From positions 33,916,351 to 33,980,350 of the forward strand of contig CM067372.1 in the NCBI GenBank assembly GCA_034401795.1: DNA of 64,000 nucleotides, read 5' to 3'. This DNA comes from Chaetoderma sp. LZ-2023a. Lineage: Eukaryota; Mollusca; Caudofoveata; Chaetodermatida; Chaetodermatidae. Position 1 is the first letter of the stretch, and every line of letters begins with the position of its first letter. The notes under the pieces were generated by a model. The model did no database searches, had not been told where the DNA came from, and saw only the letters and a program-made list of their open reading frames with translations. Below are positions 39,201-54,400 of the stretch, piece by piece. Position numbers and translations under genes: made by a program.

Positions 39201-42200
39201 TTCAAAAATAGTCATCATTTACTCTGAAAATAGCCATTTTCAAAATTAAGTTTTCTTGAACAAATTTGTGGATTAAATGGTTACCAATACATCTGTTACA
39301 AGACTGTATGATTAAGCTTTGAGCATGCATAGCTTATAATGAAACTGTCTTGAAAATATCACTCAAAATACAATGTAGAGAAGAGTGAATTCTCGGAATG
39401 GTCCGCTAATGGTGAATTGGTAGAAGGATGATCCGCACCACTAGAATAATAGTTTCTTGGTAGTTATAACAATTTCATATTTTTGGATCAAAACACGATG
39501 AATTTTGTATGTCTTACCTATTTGTCCATTGTAGCATCCACCAAGCAGAATATGGGCATCTTTCGGGTTATACTCTAGAGAGACGAGAGGTGAAACTGGC
39601 TTCAAGATCATCTCTGGTTTATTAGGATTTTCTGTTAATAAAAACATAAAACTAACAATCACATCAAATGTGTGTGTGTGTGCATTCGTGCGTGCGTGCG
39701 TGCGTGCGTACATATGTACGTACCTACATATGTACATACCTACATACATATGTACGTACATACGTATGTACCTATGTATGTACATACATACATACATATG
39801 TAGGTACGTACATATCTATGTGTACGTACGTATGTACCTATGTACCTATGTACGTATGCATGATAACAAACATCACAAAAGTATTGATATGTGACTGAGC
39901 AATACTTAAGCCCTCATCTTTTAGTTTCAAAACTTTGATGGCAAGAGAAGCATGTTTGACATGGATGCTTCAGAAACAAGGCCTAGTTGATCTAATTTAC
40001 AGCCGTTACCTCCATTAAACCTTTCACCCTCCAGGACCGATCTACCCACTACCCAATTAGCCAAGTGCTAGTAAAACTGAAATCTGGCCAATTAAAAGCT
40101 GACTTGGCTAAATCATTGGCTAATGATTAAAATTAATTTTCTTCATTGGCAGACATCCAGACTAATTTCGGCATTTCAATTGCAAAGCAAAAATTCCTGT
40201 ATAAATTGTTGAATATTTTGAAACTAATATGACTGAGTAGCTTCCAGTTAAATTAATTTCAAGGTATTCAACACCTTTCTTATAGATTAAGACCGTAAAT
40301 TCTCAGTATTAGTTGATGACTGACCGCAAACATGATCATAAGTGACATTAAAGTAAAGATGTGGCTAAAATATTTAATTTTTGGCTAACAAAAATGAAAT
40401 TTGGCTAATCTATTGGCTAGAACATTGCAAAAGCCAGATCTGTCTCTGACCCTTACACAGAGCAGAAACCACAACATCTTTATCCTCTACGGACTATTCT
40501 GGAAATTTCTGTTGAAAATTTTTAAAACTAATTCAACTGGGATCTGTTACTACCTACAACTAAGCAGTTAATGAGCAGGGGTCTTTTTACTGATTCCACG
40601 AACATTTAAAAAAACTCAAAGATGGTCATCAGAAAAATTGACTAATCAAATTCCTCGTTATGGTGTTGAAACACACAATAGGGTTCTTCCACCCAAGTTT
40701 TATTGAAATCATCCCTTTAGTTAAGGAGTAGCATTTGAAAGGATCGCTGTACAATTTTTGGAAAGAGGGTGAGATTGACCAATCAAATTTCGCTACACCA
40801 GTTTGGGAGTAGCTTTGTAAGCTGGATCCCGGTGAAATTTGGTTGAACTCTAGGTATATAGGAGCTCACTTGGATTTTCAGGTCATGTGATCTAAAAATG
40901 AAATGAGCTAGCTCAATACTTACCCTCGATGTGTGTGCGTGCATGCGATCGTCCATGTCTGGATGTGTGTGCATGTATGCGATCGTCCATGTCTGGATAT
41001 GTTTATGTGTGCGCGATCGTCCATGTCTGCATGGATGTGTGTGCATGCATGCAATCGTCCATGTCTGGATGTGTGAGCGTGCATGTGATCATCCAGGTCT
41101 GGAAGTGTGTGCGTGCATGCGATCGTCCATGTCTGGATGTGTGTGCGTGCATGCGATCGTCCATGTCTGGATGTGTGTGCGTGCATGCGATCATCCATGT
41201 CTGGATGTGTGTGCATGCATGTGAACATCCATGTCTGGATGTGTGTGCGTGCATGTGATCGTCCATGTCTGGAAGTGTGTGCATGCATGCGATCATCCAT
41301 GTCTGGATGTGTGTGCGTGCATGCGATCATCCAGGTCTCGATGTGTCTGCGTGAACGCGATTATCCATGTCTGGATGTGTGTGCGTGGATGCGATCGTCC
41401 ATGTCTGGATCTGTGTGCATGCATGCGATCGTCCATGTCTGGATGTGTGTGCGTGCATGCGATCATCCAGGTCTGGATGTGTCTGCGTGCATGCGATCGT
41501 CCATGTCTGGATGTGTGTGCATGCATGCGATCGTCCAGGTCTGGATGTGTGTGCGTGCATGCGATCGTCCATGTCCAGATGTGTGTGCATGCATGTGATT
41601 GTTCGTGTCTGGATGTGTGTGCGTGCATGCGATCGTCCATGTCTGGATGTGTGTGCGTGCATGTGTTCATTCAATGTCTGGAGCTGTATCTCAAAAGCTA
41701 CTGATCTGATTTGGCTCAAATTCTAACACAATGAAGGAACTTTCCATGCAAGAGGATTTCCAGACTCTGGCCTTGGTGTGAATAAAAGAACCTGGATCCA
41801 GATTAGATCAAATTATGGATCTATGGATATCTCGATAACTACTGGGCTGACTGAGCTCATATTTTAACACAAGAACAGGTGTGACTATACGCTAGGATTC
41901 CACAAATGTGGGCGTGATAAAATCAAGAAAATATAGAAAAGATTTCACAAAAACAAAATGGTGAGGATCTGCAATCTCTGATTGCTCTTGCTTACTAATT
42001 AATTCATCGGAAGCAATAGACCTTTCCAGTTTTAGCTATGCTCCGCCTACCACTAGCTAAGATCCATCCACACCTTGGGCATGTTGGGATGGATCGATCG
42101 ACCTCTGAACTCAATGACTATCGATTTTCAGAAAACTATACAAGTAAACTATAGAATATTTTGAAACTAATATGACTGGGCACTGTTGCCCGCATATGGC

Positions 42201-45200
42201 AGCATAAAAAAAGCATCCGCTTTTGTTTCAACGAGAATTGTTAATACTTACCAGATGTACTATTATGATGTCTATTATCTAGTCTAGCTCAAAATAAACA
42301 ATTAAAATTCTGCACTCTCCATGGTCCTGCCCATACTGTGTCCAGGAATTACCATAGCCTCCAGGTACCTAGTCAATTCCCAACAACACTCAGATTTGTC
42401 TTATATTTGTCTTGACAAACAGTGAAAGCAGCTCAGCCTCAACTCAGCAGGGTGGCTGAGGCAGGCCATAGTACATCTGGTAAGTATTAACAATTCTCGT
42501 AGAAACAAAAAGCGGATGCTTTTTTTATTCTCCTTCGAATAATACTTACCAGATGTACTATTATGATTAACTCCAGATTTCGACAGCCAAGAAACTCTGG
42601 TGGGAGAAGGTGAGGCTCAAAACAGCTCTCAACTACCATCCAACAGAGGTTGTGAAGAGACTGGAACCCTAGCATATGCTTGGGTTCCACCATTTGACTC
42701 ATAGAGTGCTAAAATCCATGGTCTAGACCGCGCTCCCCAAACCACCACCCCCCCCCCCCTGCCCCACCTCATTTGCCCCCAAAAATTACAGAGGGTTGTC
42801 AAAAGGGGAGAGAGCACCCACCAGACCCGTGCCAGCCCCAAGTCTCAGCTAAGGCAGTCCAGGAGAGTGCAAAGAAGCTATTACAACTTCTAATTTTGAA
42901 AAAAACTATCAGTATATCAATGAAATTTTCAAATTTTAATGAGTTTATTGTCTGTTGCAAGGAATAAGATACTCTTGAACCAGACTTTTACTTAATCAGT
43001 CTGGGAATTTGCCAGAACTTTTGGGATGAGAATCGTTGGCAGATACGCGTACGCGTACATTCCTCTTCAACTTATCGCCAGTACATCCACTGCTAGAGCT
43101 AGTGGGTCCGGGATCGGTGACATGTATGTGGCCATCTTTGCGTTTCCTTTCATCGCAAATAGATCCACATTTGGCGTACCCCAATGTTTGAATAGAACCT
43201 CCGCTACCGATTGGTTGAGCTGCCATTCCGTCGGATGACAAACCATCCTTCAACTGAGAGCATCTGCTAGGATGTTCAATCTTCCTGGAATGTGTGCTGC
43301 CCGAAGAATAGCATTCCTCTCTTGGCACCATAGCAGACGGTTCCATATCATCATACACAACTCCGGTGATCTCATCCCGCCTTGGCAGGTCAGGTAAGAC
43401 ACCACTGTGGCATTGTCTGTCCTTATTAGGACAATCTTGTCTCGGATTAAAGTCTCAAATTTTTGAAGTGCTAATGTCACCGCTAATAATTCGAGTACAT
43501 TTATGTGTCTCTGCACATTGGTCCGATCCCACTCCCCTGACACTGACAGATCATCCAATACTGCTCCCCAACCCATCGTCGATGCATCTGTGAAGATGGA
43601 CATCTGCGGTTGAGGAGGTTGTAGAGGAACATCTCGCAGGAGATTCTGTTCTGATAACCACCACTGAAGATGGAATATCAATGGATCCTTTACTGGAATC
43701 CTCAGAGATAAAGGATCCGTTCTCTGAGACCAGAATGACATTAAGTACATCTGAATCGGATAAGGAACTACCTTCTCCAGAGATACTAGTAAACCCAGTA
43801 GTCTGAGAAATTGACGCGCCGTCAGATAGGCTCCTAGAAAAATTGTCCCCAGAACTGCAATCAAGCTCTTGACTCTGCTCTCCGCTGGAAAAGCCACACC
43901 GTCCCAGATTGAAAAGAATTCCCAGATATACAAACTCCTGGGATGGAGTCAATTTTGATCTATCTAAATTCACAATCCATCCTCGGTCCTTTAGTAAGGG
44001 CAGGACTACCTGAAGATTGTTGCACAGAGTGACTGGATTCCCGCCTTCAGGAGCCAGTCATCTATGTAATCATGACCAGCTATGTTTCTCCTTCGAAGAT
44101 AAGAAGTCATGGCGAGAACCACTTTGGTGAAGACCCTCGGGGCAGTGGTCAGACCGAACGGTAACGCATTGAACTCCCAGACATTGTCTTGGAACGCAAA
44201 GCGAAAGTATTTCAGAAAAGGAATTGACATTGGAATATGAAAATATGCAATGATTTCCCTTTTCCTTCCATGATTGCAGCAACGAATCAGATAGAAATGG
44301 CTCAAATCCTCAGAAAATGACAAATTTTAGAGAGCAAAAAATGAGCGACTGGATTGGAGTGCAAAATAGACGAATTTAACTGTTGTTGGGAATTGACTCG
44401 GTACTTGGAGGCTATGGTAATTCACGGACACAGTATGGGCCTACCATGGAGAGTGCGGTGTTTTAATTGTTTATTTTGAGCTAGACTAGATAATAGACAT
44501 TATGATAATAGTACATCTGTTAAGTATTATTCAAAGTAGAAACAGTGATCAGTCAAATTAGTTTCAAAATATTCAACAGAATGTTTATTAAAGAGTAGAG
44601 GCATACAATTTGTACAACGTGTCAGACTATCAAGAGTTAGACGAGCCAAATAGAATCATTTATGACGTAATGATTATGACGTCATCCTACATGCCGCTTA
44701 GCTGATTATGAGGCCATATGATGTCAGCTAATAAATGGATACCCTGGAAAGGTGAATTAACTTAATTTCATGCGTATATTACTGCAGAACAGAGAACTTA
44801 TAAGACAGCTAATATGACTTACCCACATCCCATATATATGAGTCCATGCTGGTATCAGGAGATGCCCCTTGAAACTCCAAGTTACAATATGCTACAGCCA
44901 GCTTCCTCGGACCATCAGGAAACCAGGAAATGTGTGTGGCTGTGCGCTTAATATCATTAGGATCTCTGTGATAGATACATGAATGAAGTAGGAATATTAT
45001 TACCATGCTAATGCCTAGCACACACAGGACAATCTAGCAGAGCTACCGGCCTTGCAAAGTTTTTGCCTCGCTTGTTAGCTCTTGTGTGCGGGTGATTTTG
45101 GTGAGGAATATCTGTCGTGTTCGATATTTTTTGCCTCACAAGGTAAAAACCTAAATGTGTGCAGTCGTCCCGAGCCATGTGCTCACATGCAGAAATCAAC

Positions 45201-47784
45201 TGACCAATGAAGATGTGTGGACAAGCCACATGATCTAAAGGTGCGCATTCACACAAAAATGTGTGAAAATAAAATTCTTTAAATTGTATACTTTTAGAGA
45301 CGTAATTTGAGCACCTCGATGCAATGAAGCAAAATAAATCTTAACATGTGATGATTTCATACCATACAAATTATTTATTTTTATAATTGCGAAGTTGAAT
45401 CTAGCTCAGCACATTCCTCATCGTCTGTGGTGAGAAGCTCAAGACCTACCAGCTGAGGCAAAAACCTAGCGAGGCCATTAGCTCAGCTACATTGTCCCGC
45501 GTGCGATAGGCATAAGAGCAGGCACACATTAGTTAGCATCCTATAAGTTATACACTTGTTTTGTGGGGTGACAGGCTTGTAACACTTGCATAAGCATAGA
45601 CATATTTCCTCAGCGAAACAAGGGAAACACTATTTAGTAGTTGCATTTTCCCGAGCGAAGTGAGAGAAATACATTGTTTGTGCAAGTCATAAAAGCCTGT
45701 GCACACCGCAAAACACTTGTAGAGCAAATTGAGGACCCCGCAAAGCATTGAATTAATGAGGCGTCAATGAAGCGGAGTAATTAGCCTCAAAGCTATGTGC
45801 ATTTTATAATGCTGCAACAATGTTAATCTGCAAACAACATGTCATCTTTCTGTGTGACAAGCATGTAAAATACAGCCATAAACAGCATCGTTTAGAAATG
45901 GACTCATTATAGCAAGCGTACGAATGTTTGTTTAATGGATGAATCCAGTTTATCCATCAATCATATGACATCATAATCAACTATGTGTAGGCTAAACGTC
46001 AATCAATTATGTCATGAATGACAATTTATCTGTCTTAAATGCTTAATAGTCTGTCAAGTTGTATGAATTGTATGTTTTTACTATTTAATAAACATTCTGT
46101 TGAATATTTTGAAGCTAATTTGAATGGGCGCTGTTGCTGCCTATGGCAGCAACAGCGCCCAGTCAAATTAGTTTCAAAATATTCAACAGCTTACCTATAT
46201 AGTTTTCTGGAAATTGGGATTCAGAGAAATTCATAGATCCCAACACGGTCAAAAAGTCGGTGGAGCCTAACTAGAGATGGGTGGGGCATAGCTAAAACTG
46301 GATTCCTCAATTGAAAGAGTACATTTAACTGGCAATCAGAGCTACATATTGAATACTAACAATGCTTTATTGAATAATTTATAGACATGTGAATCTTTGA
46401 AACAAGATTTACCATCTTATGGGCAATCTGTGCATTATCACAGTGGGGATGCACGGCATAACCAAATCCTGCATTTGACACAAGGTATGTAATTGTCTTA
46501 TATTTCCCACATGGGATGCTCTAATGTGTAGTTTCTGCAGTAAATAGCACCACGTGAGGCTGATACTGAATTATAAACAATTACACGTAATCTCAAACAA
46601 TCAAATAACAGCATCAGGTCATGTGATATCACTGTGCCTGAAACAGGCACGTACGCACACATGTCCACCACCACACGCGCACACTTCACTGAGGGGTAAT
46701 GAATCATCTTATCTGCAGTCATATTTATAATTATATAGAGATACTGTGATAATTGTACACAAATTTGTCTGTTTGTCTATCAGTGGACTCAACCCTCATA
46801 AGCTCAAGTAATGAATCATCATCTTCCATCTATCACATGAAGGTTGAATAGGGTTTAGTTTTATGGCCCACCCTCTGATGCTTCGCTAATAGCTGGACAA
46901 ATTTAACCCGTTCACCTGTGAAATTTAAGTGTATGAGTTTCACATCCCCTATACAGAAAATCTTAACACTTTGAGGCTAATTTTACTGAAATCTATTGCT
47001 GCTATAGGCAGCAACAGCTCCCAGTTAAATTATTTTCAAAATATTCAACAAAATATTCTTTACACCATGAAGGAATTGTCATTTCTCATTTATATGATTT
47101 AAAGTTTAATTGAGAATATTGTTCTTTACCTAAAGACATTGATGGTTTTAGCTGATGGAACTTCATCCACCTGGTCCACATCCACATCTTCAAAGTACTC
47201 CTCATAGATGTCAATAGCATTGTTTTGTCGAATACAGTGCTCCATGCTCTAGAAACAGACAGAAACAAGAGAAATCAGAGATTTCAGCCCCTCATCCTCC
47301 CATATTAGCTTCTAATATATGTTTTTGTGTTAAAGTTTGAGCAAAATCGGACAAGAAGTTTCTACTACTCGGTCCTAAATAGACTCTGCCAGGAATGTAG
47401 CTCTGAACATTGTGACTGCTTAAAAGGCGGTACAAATAAACATTCTAAAATTGATGTGCATAAATATTTATTCTGTTCACAAGACCCTCTGCTTTCATGT
47501 ATGGATAAGTGTAAATTAACCGTAAGCCTAAATATATGCAATGCTGAACAAAATGTTAACTTTGTCCCTGTCACTGAGAGTTTGGCTCCAGTATCTCAGT
47601 TTCAAGGCATTAAAGAAAATGGTTCTTGTAATGTACATTTAACAACCTCTCATATCTAGTTCAGAGTACTGAAAGGATTAATATCTCTTAGTCATATTAA
47701 TGATAAAAATAATTGCCTCAAGGATGTTGGTGGTGGTCGTGGTGGTCGTGGTGGTCATAGTGGTGGTGGTGGTGGTGGTGGTGG

Positions 47785-47816
<32 letters not shown>

Positions 47817-50800
47817 GTGGTGATTATGATGATGGTTGTTGTGATGATAATGGTGGTGGTGATGATGATAATGATGACGATTATTATAGTTGTCATGGTG
47901 GTGGTAATGATGATGGTGGGGGTGGTGGTGATGATAGTTGTGATGATAATGGTGGTGTTGATGATGATAATGATGATGATGATGATTATAATTGTCATGA
48001 TGATGATGATGATGATGATGATGACTGTCATAATGATGATGGCGACTGTCATGTTGTTGGTACTAATGACACTTTGACAAAGCCAAAGAATTTCTTTATG
48101 TATATAACTTTAAATTATTATTTAGATGATAATTTCCTTCATTATAACAATGTCCTATCATATATCGTGTATAACTCTCAAATCACTCATGACACCTTAT
48201 TATCCAGATTTCTTCAAAATTCCTATTATCCCAATCAGATGTACCACTGACATGACTGATGCAAGCAATCATGAAACATCGTCATTTATGTCTTTGAACT
48301 TATCCAAGAAGGGCCTCAGTGTGATTCATTTAAATATTAACCATATTCTACCAAAAATGGATCAACTGAACTTAATTTTTAAATGCAACTCAGAAATTGA
48401 TATATTTGGGATATCTGAAACATTTTTAATGCCTCATATCAGACGAGACATGATCCAAATTAGTGGCTATCGGGTAGTAAGAAAAGATCGAACTAAAAAC
48501 AAAGGTGGTGGGTTTCTTGTATACATCTCAAATAACATACAATACTTAAGAAGAAAGGATTTAGAATCAGATGACGTTGAAACAATATGGATAGAGATAC
48601 AACGCGTTTGTAGCAAATCACACTTAATTGGATTTATCTACCGTCCTCCAGATTCACCTGTACATTGGTATCATGAATTTCAGGAAATGGAAAATGGCAG
48701 AATGTTGTTGATCAGTTTTCTTTAAAACAAATAGTAAAAGAACCTACTCGTCTTACAGCAACATCAAGCAGACTTATCGATCACATCTATGTTACTAATG
48801 AAAGAAATATAGCAAATTCACATGTACCAACATTAGCACTCAGTGATCACTACCCCATATGTGTAACAATAAAGAGTAAGAAACGCAATCTAAAATATCA
48901 CCATGACACAATCACATATAGATCAACAAAGCATTTTAATGAGGAATTATTTCTATATTATCTTTCTAGACAACCATGGAATACTATAGCCACATTTACA
49001 GACCATAATCAAGCTGCTGAATACTGGAACTCACTATTTCATGATACACTGAATATATGTGCTCCGATGCGACAACGTAGAGTAAAGCGCTTGCAAAAAC
49101 CTGAATGGCTAAATGAAGATATTTTGCATGCGATGAAAATGAGAGACTCAGAATATCAAAAACAAAATGGAGAACAATATAGATATTGGCGAAACAAAGT
49201 TAATAGACTTATAACAAAAGCCAAATGCAAAAACATTGAGCTAATGCTTGAAAAACACCAGGACACACCACAGGCAATATCGAAAGTAATGAAAATGCTC
49301 AAGCCTAATTATAATGACATTTCTGGAATTGATAACTTAATTGTAGATGGAAGACTAATTAGTAACCGCTCTGATATATCGGAACATTTTAATAATTTAT
49401 TTGTTAATGTCGCAAAAAACCTTAACCTGCCAATCATGCATAATTCATCTGAATATCTCAATAAATTAAAAAATGTGGTAGAGAGCAAACTTCCTCCTAA
49501 TGCAGAATTCTTTATACCTTATATTACTATGGATTTTGTTTTCAAACAACTATCTACTTTCAATACAAATAAGGCTACAGGGCTTGATAACATAAGTGCT
49601 CACTTCCTAAAACTCTCGGCTCCAGTTATTGCACAATCGTTAACTCAGTTAACAAATCTAAGCATCAGCACCTCAGCTAAAGTCTTTCCATTACACAAGT
49701 CTGATCTAAAGACTGATGCACAAAATTATAGACCCATATCCATTCTTCCAGTAATATCAAAAATATATGAACATCATGTTTACAATGCACTCTATGATTA
49801 CTTGACACAATATGAATTACTGTCTCCCTATCAGTCAGGTTTCAGGCCAAAACACTCCTGTGAAACTGCTTTGCTGAACCTGGTAGAACAATGGCGAAAG
49901 GCTCTGAATGACAAGCTCACTGTTGGTAATATAATGATCGACCTAACAAAAGCTTTTGATTTAATGGACCATGACCTTTTACTTAGAAAGGCTGCCATCT
50001 ATCAACTAAATTCTGAGGCCATTGGCTGGTTACAATCATATCTCACTCATCATAGACAATGTGTAACCATTGGAAATAAGGTGTCTCATCCAAAAAACAT
50101 AGTTTCCGGTGTTCCACAAGGCTCTATTTTAGGTCCCTTGTTATTTGTTCTATTTATCAATGATTTACCTCTTATTGCTAGTAATTACACCATAAATATG
50201 TATGTAGATGATACAACAATTCATACTGCTAAGAAATGTGTTCAGGAACTTGGTACTTCATTACAGGATGCTCTCTTAGATGTTGCTAATTGGTGCAGTG
50301 CGAATAAGATGTTAATCAATAGCAAGAAAACAAAAGCTTTATTCATATGTAATCATGGTAAAATAGAATCAGACACTGACATCATGCTCCAGCTAAATAA
50401 TGCCACATTAGAACAAGTCAGTAACTTCAAACTTTTAGGTGTGACTGTTGATTGTAATTTAAAATGGAAAACACACATAGATAATTTATGTAGAAATAAT
50501 ATTAAATTAATGAACCAAAAATGTCGAATCATGTATTATAATGCTTATATCCTTCCACACTTGAATTACTGTCTTATTGTTTGGGGTAACTGCCATAAAA
50601 CTGAATCTGACAGACTGCTGAAACTTCAAAAAAGAGCAGCAAGACTTATTCTTGATGCAAATAAAGACACACCTAGTGCAGACCTGTTTCAGCTATTAAA
50701 ATGGCTTCCATTTTCTGATTTAACATATATTCGCACTGCAACAATGGTATACAAGTCTCTAAATGACCAGACACCACAGTATCTAAGAGATATGTTTAAA

Positions 50801-51446
50801 TATACATCAGAGGTACATAGTCGGTCACTCAAATCTGTAACAAATTCTAACCTATATATGCCCATGTCTAAAACTGAGATTTATAAGAATGGCTTTGCTT
50901 GTACGGGCACAAAAATTGGAACAGCCAACCCATTAATGTACGTGAAGCAACCTCACCAGGAGCTTTCAAATTCGAGCTTCGGGCCCATGTAGCCAGATAA
51001 TATATTATTTAATTTACTGTATTGTAGTCCATCTTTTATCATAGACTACTGTATAAACCTTTGGATTTGTTTTATATACTAACTCACACCCAAATGTATC
51101 TGTATTATTATTATTATTTTATTTTCAAAGCGGGTACGGCTGGGCGGGGAGGATTATGCTTTTTGCATTTGGTTTATGCTTAATAACTTCCATTATAATT
51201 GATGGATTTATTTCGAATTTGTTATGTCAACTCCTGATGACATGCCCTCGGTGGGTGGGTGGGTGGGTGGGTGGGTGGGGGAACATGTAATGTACATCGT
51301 CTAGTTGTTATATATACCTGTATCATACTCTTGTATAGATAGTTTATATATCTGATTGTAAATATTCAAACTGCAAATAGTTGAGGGCCTCGGGAAGAAC
51401 AGTTATTTGTACTGATCGAGTTTACTGTACCCTCTATAAATAAAGA

Positions 51447-51485
<39 letters not shown>

Positions 51486-54400
51486 ACTTACCATGATAAG
51501 ATCCTATATGGCGTCTCAACAGATCCACTATTACACTTACCATGGCTAGATCCTGGATGGCTTCTCAATAGCAGATCCACTACTACACTTACCATGATCA
51601 GATCCTGGATGACTTCTCAATAACAGATCGACTATTACACTTACCATGATCAGATCCTATATTGCTTCTCAATAACAGATCCATTATTACACTTACCATG
51701 GTCAGATCCTGGATGGCTTCTCAATAGCAGATCCACTACTACACTTACCATGATCAGATCCTGGATGACTTCTCAATAACAGATCAACTATTACACTTAC
51801 CATGATCAGATCCTATATTGCTTCTCAATAACAGATCCATTATTACACTTACAATGATCAGATCCTATATTGCTTCTCAATAACAGATCCATTATTACAC
51901 TTACCATGATCAGATCCTATATTGCTTATCAATAACAGATCCACTATTACACTTACAATGATCAGATCCTATATGGCTTCTCAATAACATCCACTATTAC
52001 ACTTACCATGATCAGATCCTATATGGCTTCTCAATAACAGATCCACTATTACACTTACCATGATCAGTTCCTATATAGCTTCTCAACAGATCCACTATTA
52101 CACTTACCATGGCCAGATCCTGGATGGCTTCTCAACAGATCCACTATTACACTTACCATGATCAGTTCCTATATGGCTTCTCAACAGATCCACTATTACA
52201 CTTACCATGATCAGTTCCTATATGGCTTCTCAATAACAGATCCACTATTACACTTACCATGATCAGATCCTATATGGCTTCTCAATAACATCCACTATTA
52301 CACTTACCATGATCAGATTCTATATTGCTTCTCAATAACAGTCATCATTACACTTACCATGATCAGATCCTATATAGCTTCTCAATAAGATCCATTAGTA
52401 CACTTACCATGATTCAGATTCTATATTGCTTCTCAATAAGATCCATTATTACACTTACCATGATCAGTTCCTATATGGCTTCTCAATAAGATCCATTATT
52501 ACACTTACCATGATCAGTTCCTATATGGCTTCTCAATAACATCCACTATTACACTTATCATGATCAGATTCTATATTGCTTCTCAATAACAGTCATCATT
52601 ACACTTACCATGATCAGATCCTATATAGCTTCACAATAAGATCCATTAGTACACTTACCATGATTCAGATTCTATATTGCTTCTCAATAACATCCATTAT
52701 TACACTTACCATGATCAGTTCCTATATGGCTTCTCAATAAGATCCATTATTACACTTACCATGATCAGATCCTATATGGCTTCTCAATAAGATCCATTAT
52801 TACACTTACCATGATCAGTTCCTATATGGCTTCTCAATAAGATCCATTATTACACTTACCATGATCAGATCCTATATGGCTTCTCAATAACATCCACTAT
52901 TAGACTTACCATGATCAGTTCCTATATGGCTTCTCAATAAGATCCACTATTACACTTACCATGATCTAAACGAAATCAAGGATTTCTTTTTTCACGAGAG
53001 AGTTGATACTTACCTCCCTAATACTTTTGATATTGCTAAATATTGGCTTTCACTCAATAAACACTCAGATTAAAACAGTTAGGTGCCCCTACTGGGCAAG
53101 GAGTCAGAGCGTAGTCTGGCGGATGCCAGCCCCACCACCGCGCATGCGCAGACTAGCACTTCCTCTGACTAATTTATTGGCTGATACACATGCAACTACC
53201 AAGAGCCTGAAGACCGAGCCTCTGTGGGGTGGAGAGGCCGGGTCCGTATCTAGGGAGGTAAGTATCAACTCTCTCGTGAAAAAAGAAATCCTTGATTTCG
53301 TTTATTTCACATCAAGAGTATACTTACCTCCCTAATACTTTTGATATTGCCAGAATTCGACAGTGAATTCGGCGGGAGGGAGGCGAGGTCAAAAGACCAG
53401 CTCATCCCTATACGCTTTTCTGCGTTTAAGGCACTTAAACTTCTGAAACTGTATGAAAAAACAGTCAGGATTTGACTAACCATCGGATAACACCCCAGAT
53501 GTATGAGAGATGACCGAATGTCATATGCGCTCCCCCCCCCTCCTTCCTGGGAGGAAGAGTCGAATGACCTCAATGTCCTATACGCTCTCTACGTACAAGT
53601 GCCATGTACTACAGGACAGAGACGAAAAAACTCCATTTTCATATACTCTCTACAATGAACCACATAAATACACAAAACCATCATCATATTAATAACGGGT
53701 AACGTGACAAGACAATCAACAATGGACAACACATACACAAGACTGACCTTGTTGAAATGGCTGCTGACATCCTCTTCCCATTGGTGAAGAACGATGCAGT
53801 CCCAAAATAGTGGTTGTTTCCATAAATTAATTGTGAAATATATAAGCAATGAGGAAACCCCATCAAAAATATATGCCTAGTTATTTTTTCAAAATCGACA
53901 AGGCGAGAGGATTAGAGGTGTCACGGAGATAATGGTCTGTAAAACTTGACTCACAGTGCCACTGAGCCACCGACATAATATCATCCACAGGGACCCCATT
54001 AAATAGGGCAGTGGATGTCACTACGCCGCGGACACTGTGAGCCTTGGCCACGTCAACCTGCTTCCCGGTGGCGGATTTATGACAAAACTGAATGCATTCT
54101 ACAATCCACCTGGAAATGGTGTCCTTAGCAGCCCTGCCATGGGGTTCAATATATGACAACCATAACGCTGACTGGTCGGTGCGCCACTCCGCCGTACGTT
54201 GTTTGTACCGGCAAAGCGCCCGGACGGGACACCATGCTTTAGAATTAGGATCATATCTAGTTAAAGCAGGCAAAACAATAGGTTGACCTGGATATTTCAA
54301 CGACTGATTTTTAGCCAAGAAATTAATCCTAGGTAGCAGCTTAAGGCCTTCCCCTGAAACCACAAAACGGTCATCCTCGGCTGATAAGGCATGAATTTCA

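Larger units (their letters stand above)
47300..51484 (+). mobile_element. CR1-like non-LTR retrotransposon (LINE)
   Basis: Endonuclease and RT frames on the + strand are followed by a 3' UTR with (GGTG)n at 51250-51282, the tail CTCTATAAATAAAGATATTA and a terminal (ATT)n tract at 51450-51484. A microsatellite tail rather than poly(A) is usual for CR1-type LINEs. The 5' boundary is uncertain: a 110-codon frame at 47327-47659 may be an ORF1 remnant. It is antisense to DNAI2, inside its 12.8 kb intron. Confidence 0.85.

Noticed and set aside
43250-44323. Host gene in the DNAI2 intron
   Set aside because: RT and RNase H motifs with DIRS ends on both sides show it is a retroelement remnant.
47678-48077. 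Poly Val/Met and Ile/Thr ORFs
   Set aside because: GGT/GAT trinucleotide repeat; no conserved domain.
51484-52966. CRISPR-like regular repeats (also 40925-41690 and 62724-63870)
   Set aside because: Units are contiguous without unique spacers, no cas genes exist and the host is an animal. They are minisatellites.
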